Shown here: positions 6,340 through 8,496 of the stretch, one piece after another
Position numbering within the stretch: position 1 is the first letter of the stretch
How the letters are laid out: every line of letters starts with the position of its first letter
Assembly (NCBI GenBank): GCA_937923585.1
Contig: CALDSM010000456.1
Span: 1 to 8,496 of the forward strand
Reading direction: 5' to 3'
Source: an uncultured bacterium
Lineage (GTDB): Bacteria; Hydrogenedentota; Hydrogenedentia; Hydrogenedentales; CAITNO01
DNA length: 8,496 nt
The notes under the pieces: model-generated
Databases searched by the model: none
Told to the model about the DNA's origin: nothing
Seen by the model: only the letters and a program-made list of their open reading frames with translations
Translations under genes and position numbers: made by a program

Positions 6340-6346
6340 AAGATTG

Positions 6347-7465
6347 ATGAAAGCGACTTGTTCTTTGGTGGTCTCGGTTGTGTTTGTTGCGCTCCTTCCC
6401 GCGCTTTCGGCGGTATGCCAGGACGTCCCCGGGTCATCTTCCTTCTTCGAGGACGTTCACGTCGTCAAGATGCCCAAGGGGACCCACGGATACCGCAGCA
6501 TGCCGGGCAGCATCGTCGAATTGACGGACGGGCGGCTGCTCATGGCCTATCAGCAGTACAACGCCGAAGGTCAGGGAATGGGCGCCATCGCCGCGCGGTA
6601 TTCCTCCGACAAAGGAAAGACTTGGAGCGAGGAGACGTGCCTCATTCCCAAACCCAAACCGGCGGCGAAGGACGTCTACTGCCATCCCAGCCTGCTGCGG
6701 CTGGCCAACGGGCAACTGCTGCTGTCCTACATTTACGGGTCCGGCGCCGACCCGCTGTTCGGACATAATTACTACCGGCGTTCGGACGACGACGGCAAAA
6801 CCTGGGGCGATCAGCTTATTGTGGCCCCCTGTCCCGGCTACAACATCGTCCACAACGACAAGTTCATTCAGCTCTCGACGGGCCGAATCATCGCACCCAT
6901 CGAAAAGGAGAAGGTTGCCTCGGCCGACGGCCACGCGGGCTATGTGAGTCTCACCGTTTACTCCGACGACAACGGGTACAGTTGGACTCCGAGCGGCAAC
7001 ACCGTGGACATGCTGCCCGTCGAGGCGCAGGAGCCGCACGTGGTCGAACTGAAGGACGGCCGGGTCCTCATGCTCATGCGCACCTACAGCGGTTCGGTGG
7101 CCAAGTCCGTTTCCACGGACCAGGGACGCACCTGGTCCAAGGGCGAAATGATCCCCGCGCTTCCGCTGCCGCCGAACAGTTCCGCCCTCAATGTCAAACG
7201 GATTCCCGCGACCGGCGACCTGCTGCTGCTCCGGTGCAGCGGCGCGCCCAAGGAGAACCGAAGCATCCGGACGCCGTTTGTTGCGGTGATTTCCAGGGAC
7301 GACGGGGCCACGTGGGAGAACGAGCGCATCATCATGGGCGATCCCGCGGATGACTACGGTTATCCAAGCCTCATGTTCACGGATGGCCCCGCCATCATCA
7401 GCTATCACCAGCGCGACGGCCTGCACGTTGCGCGCATTGGCACGGACTGGTTCTACGGCAAGTAG
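6347..7465 (+). CDS. Secreted sialidase-like protein with five Asp-box (BNR) repeats
   Basis: A 372-residue exported beta-propeller protein of the sialidase/neuraminidase superfamily, which usually removes terminal sialic acid or related sugars from glycans. The N-terminus is a Sec signal peptide with probable cleavage after LSA (about residue 22); the nearby Cys24 is not in a standard lipobox. Five Asp boxes (SxDxGxxW) are at 86-93, 146-153, 206-213, 256-263 and 316-323, evenly spaced as propeller blades require. YRSMP at 49-53 resembles the sialidase RIP motif region, EPHVVELKDGRVLMLMRT (229-246) supplies a conserved Glu and Arg, and YPSL plus ISYHQ near 339-355 are typical of the last blade. 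The full arginine triad and catalytic tyrosine cannot be assigned by eye, so true sialidase activity is uncertain. ATG 6347 is preferred over TTG 6344 because GGGGAG lies about 7 nt upstream. The 3' end is 8 nt from a large inverted repeat. Confidence 0.85.
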   Translation: MKATCSLVVSVVFVALLPALSAVCQDVPGSSSFFEDVHVVKMPKGTHGYRSMPGSIVELTDGRLLMAYQQYNAEGQGMGAIAARYSSDKGKTWSEETCLIPKPKPAAKDVYCHPSLLRLANGQLLLSYIYGSGADPLFGHNYYRRSDDDGKTWGDQLIVAPCPGYNIVHNDKFIQLSTGRIIAPIEKEKVASADGHAGYVSLTVYSDDNGYSWTPSGNTVDMLPVEAQEPHVVELKDGRVLMLMRTYSGSVAKSVSTDQGRTWSKGEMIPALPLPPNSSALNVKRIPATGDLLLLRCSGAPKENRSIRTPFVAVISRDDGATWENERIIMGDPADDYGYPSLMFTDGPAIISYHQRDGLHVARIGTDWFYGK

Positions 7466-7473
7466 CGCACATT

Positions 7474-7567
7474 GTCATTGCGAGCGAAGCGAAGCAATCT
7501 CGTATTCACCATCGCCCAGCCCTCGGGTTAAGATTCCACGAGATTGCTTCGCTTCGCTCGCAATGAC
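7474..7567. repeat. Perfect 30-bp inverted repeat (MITE/REP-like palindromic element)
   Basis: The arms at 7474-7503 and 7538-7567 are perfect reverse complements over 30 bases, separated by 34 nt. The arm core is TTGCGAGCGAAGCGAAGCAA and contains a short internal stem (ATTGC/GCAAT). Repeats of this type, often mis-translated as FARNDE peptides, are known to me as dispersed intergenic elements in many unrelated bacterial genomes. The element begins 8 nt after the sialidase-like gene stop and ends 18 nt before the permease start, taking up 94 of the 120 intergenic bases. Transcribed, it would form a very stable hairpin between the two genes. No clear target-site duplication is visible and no transposase is nearby. 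Confidence 0.85.
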
Positions 7568-7585
7568 GAACGACAAGGATTCCCC

Positions 7586-8419
7586 ATGCTCTGGTTTGAC
7601 AGCTTCATTTTGCCCGGCGTGCCGCCGGCGGTGTTCTGGGCCTTCTGCTCCTTCTCGGTCATTATCCAGGGCATCAGCAAGTCCGGCTTTGCCGGCGGGG
7701 CGGGCATTCTGTCATTGCCGTTGCTGATGATGGTGATGCCGGTGGACAAGGTGGCGGGCACGCTGCTGCCGCTTCTGATTCTCTGCGACCTGAACGCGAT
7801 TTATCACCACTGGCACAACAAGGTGTGGCGGCTGATCCGAATCATCTTCATCCCCTCGCTTGTCGGCACAGTCCCCGCGCTGATCATCTGGCACATGGTG
7901 GGCAAGGCCGGCGTGGATCAATACGGGGTGTGGATCAAAGTGCCGACGGGCGTTCTCGCCGTCGTCTTCGCGCTGTACATTCTTGCCAAGGAAATGTCCA
8001 TGGAATGGGTGTCGCGGCACAAGGCGGGGACGGGGGTGGGCGTGGTCTGCGGCGTTGCGGCGGGGTTCACCTCGACGCTTATCCACGCGGCCGGGCCGAT
8101 TGTGAGCCTTTTCATGTTTTCGCAGGATCTTGGCAAGACCCTGTTCACCGGCACCGTGGCCTGGACCTTTGCGCTGATCAACGGCACCAAGTTCCCCTTC
8201 TACTGCGCGGTGGGCCTGATCAGCTGGAAGGTGATTTTGTTCGCGGTGGTGCTCTCGCCGCTCGTGCCGATCGGCTCGTTCACCGGCAAATGGATGCACG
8301 ACCACGTGTCCGAGTCGGCGTTCAACTGGGTGGTGCTCGTACTGACACTGATCTTCGGCGTGCAGTTGGTGTGCAACGTGAACCTTGTCCAGATGGGCCT
8401 GCAGGCGGTGATGCGATAG
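7586..8419 (+). CDS. TauE/SafE-family (TSUP) membrane permease
   Basis: A 277-residue integral membrane protein of the sulfite exporter TauE/SafE family, formerly DUF81, whose members move sulfite, sulfoacetate or other small organic anions. The two pseudo-symmetric family repeats are visible: GISKSGFAGGAGILSLPLL (29-47) followed by CDLNAIYHHW (67-76), and GVAAGFTSTLIHAAGPIVS (156-174) followed by FALINGTKFPFY (195-206). About seven to eight hydrophobic helices span the length, with a short positively charged link at 135-148. ATG 7586 is chosen because AAGGA lies 6 nt upstream. An in-frame ATG at 7544 lies inside the inverted-repeat arm and would add a repeat-encoded peptide (MLRFARNDERQ), so it is not credible. 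It is co-directional with the sialidase-like gene, but the inverted repeat between them may separate their expression. Substrate is unknown; a link to sulfated-glycan breakdown is speculation because no sulfatase is in the window. Confidence 0.9.
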   Translation: MLWFDSFILPGVPPAVFWAFCSFSVIIQGISKSGFAGGAGILSLPLLMMVMPVDKVAGTLLPLLILCDLNAIYHHWHNKVWRLIRIIFIPSLVGTVPALIIWHMVGKAGVDQYGVWIKVPTGVLAVVFALYILAKEMSMEWVSRHKAGTGVGVVCGVAAGFTSTLIHAAGPIVSLFMFSQDLGKTLFTGTVAWTFALINGTKFPFYCAVGLISWKVILFAVVLSPLVPIGSFTGKWMHDHVSESAFNWVVLVLTLIFGVQLVCNVNLVQMGLQAVMR

Positions 8420-8440
8420 TGAAGCATTCCCACTGGGAGC

Positions 8441-8496
8441 GCCGGCATCCCTGCCGGCTGTGTTTGTGATCCAAGACAGCCGGCAGGGATGCCGGC
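8441..8496. repeat. Nested inverted repeat after the permease gene, reaching the window end
   Basis: Arms 8441-8461 and 8476-8496 are perfect 21-bp reverse complements around a 14-nt spacer. Each arm is also a hairpin: GCCGGCA-TCCC-TGCCGGC on the left (8441-8458) and GCCGGCA-GGGA-TGCCGGC on the right (8479-8496). The element starts 21 nt after the permease stop. The left arm probably continues outward into CACTGGGAGC (8431-8440), which would place the matching part of the right arm beyond the window. It resembles dispersed palindromic repeats and could also stop transcription, although no T run is seen before the edge. Confidence 0.75.

Larger units (their letters stand above)
5934..6346. other. 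413-nt non-coding region between glycosidase and sialidase-like genes
   Basis: No convincing gene is present. From left to right it holds two small GC hairpins and a G-rich motif just after the glycosidase stop, a featureless stretch from about 6000 to 6125, a promoter candidate at 6129-6158, and a leader of about 180 nt. The leader has a CGCGG/CCGCG hairpin (6184-6199) and three hairpins close to the sialidase start. Open frames across it on both strands lack ribosome binding sites and recognisable domains. Confidence 0.6.

Noticed and set aside
6213..6347. A 44-codon frame in the sialidase leader ending in TGATG overlapping the sialidase start
   Set aside because: The overlap looks like coupling, but there is no ribosome binding sequence before its ATG codons, the peptide matches nothing, and the hairpins explain the same bases better. 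Ribosome profiling could reopen it.
6434..7426. A 330-codon minus-strand open frame opposite the sialidase-like gene
   Set aside because: The plus strand has five Asp boxes in register; the antisense product has no recognisable domain.
7474..7567. Reading the two repeat arms as a CRISPR array
   Set aside because: There are only two copies, inverted not direct, and there are no cas genes nearby.
7544..7585. An upstream in-frame ATG that would lengthen the permease by 14 residues
   Set aside because: The extension is encoded by the inverted-repeat arm and lacks a ribosome binding site, whereas ATG 7586 has AAGGA at the right spacing and begins at the first natural helix.

Overview
The window is GC-rich, densely packed and bacterial. 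It holds six protein genes, one of them cut by the left edge, and no tRNA, rRNA or CRISPR array. An MsbA-type exporter, secreted proteins with Sec signal peptides and membrane phosphatases suggest a Gram-negative, glycan-degrading bacterium. The mix of a secreted clan GH-A hydrolase, an Asp-box sialidase-like protein and many palindromic intergenic repeats resembles environmental lineages such as Hydrogenedentota, Planctomycetota or Lentisphaerota. That placement is an inference; no marker gene is present.

Left half, minus strand. An envelope-related block reads right to left: a PAP2-family membrane phosphatase (2473-3234), then a membrane-anchored metallophosphoesterase with a beta-sandwich domain (1151-2476), coupled to it by a 4-nt GTGA overlap. 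After 173 nt comes the membrane domain of an MsbA-like ABC exporter (977 to beyond base 1), probably with its own promoter. A lipid phosphatase, a second extracytoplasmic phosphatase and a lipid-type exporter would fit turnover of a lipid phosphate or lipid-linked glycan.

Right half, plus strand. After a 242-nt divergent intergenic region comes an 818-residue secreted GH-A glycosidase with an N-terminal jelly roll (3477-5933). A 413-nt non-coding region follows, with a plausible promoter and three small hairpins ahead of a secreted five-Asp-box sialidase-like protein (6347-7465). Last is a TauE/SafE-family permease (7586-8419). The two secreted enzymes suggest breakdown of an external glycan. 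The permease's substrate cannot be read from sequence.

The most unusual content is at the 3' ends. The metallophosphoesterase and glycosidase genes are each followed, 32 and 34 nt after the stop, by the same-sense G-rich motif (15 of 18 bases identical). Downstream of the metallophosphoesterase it sits in a 9-nt-period array that also meets the rule for a G-quadruplex. The sialidase-like gene is followed by a perfect 30-bp inverted repeat that fills most of the gap to the permease gene. The permease gene is followed by another perfect inverted repeat whose arms are themselves hairpins with complementary loops; it reaches the right edge of the window and is probably cut there.
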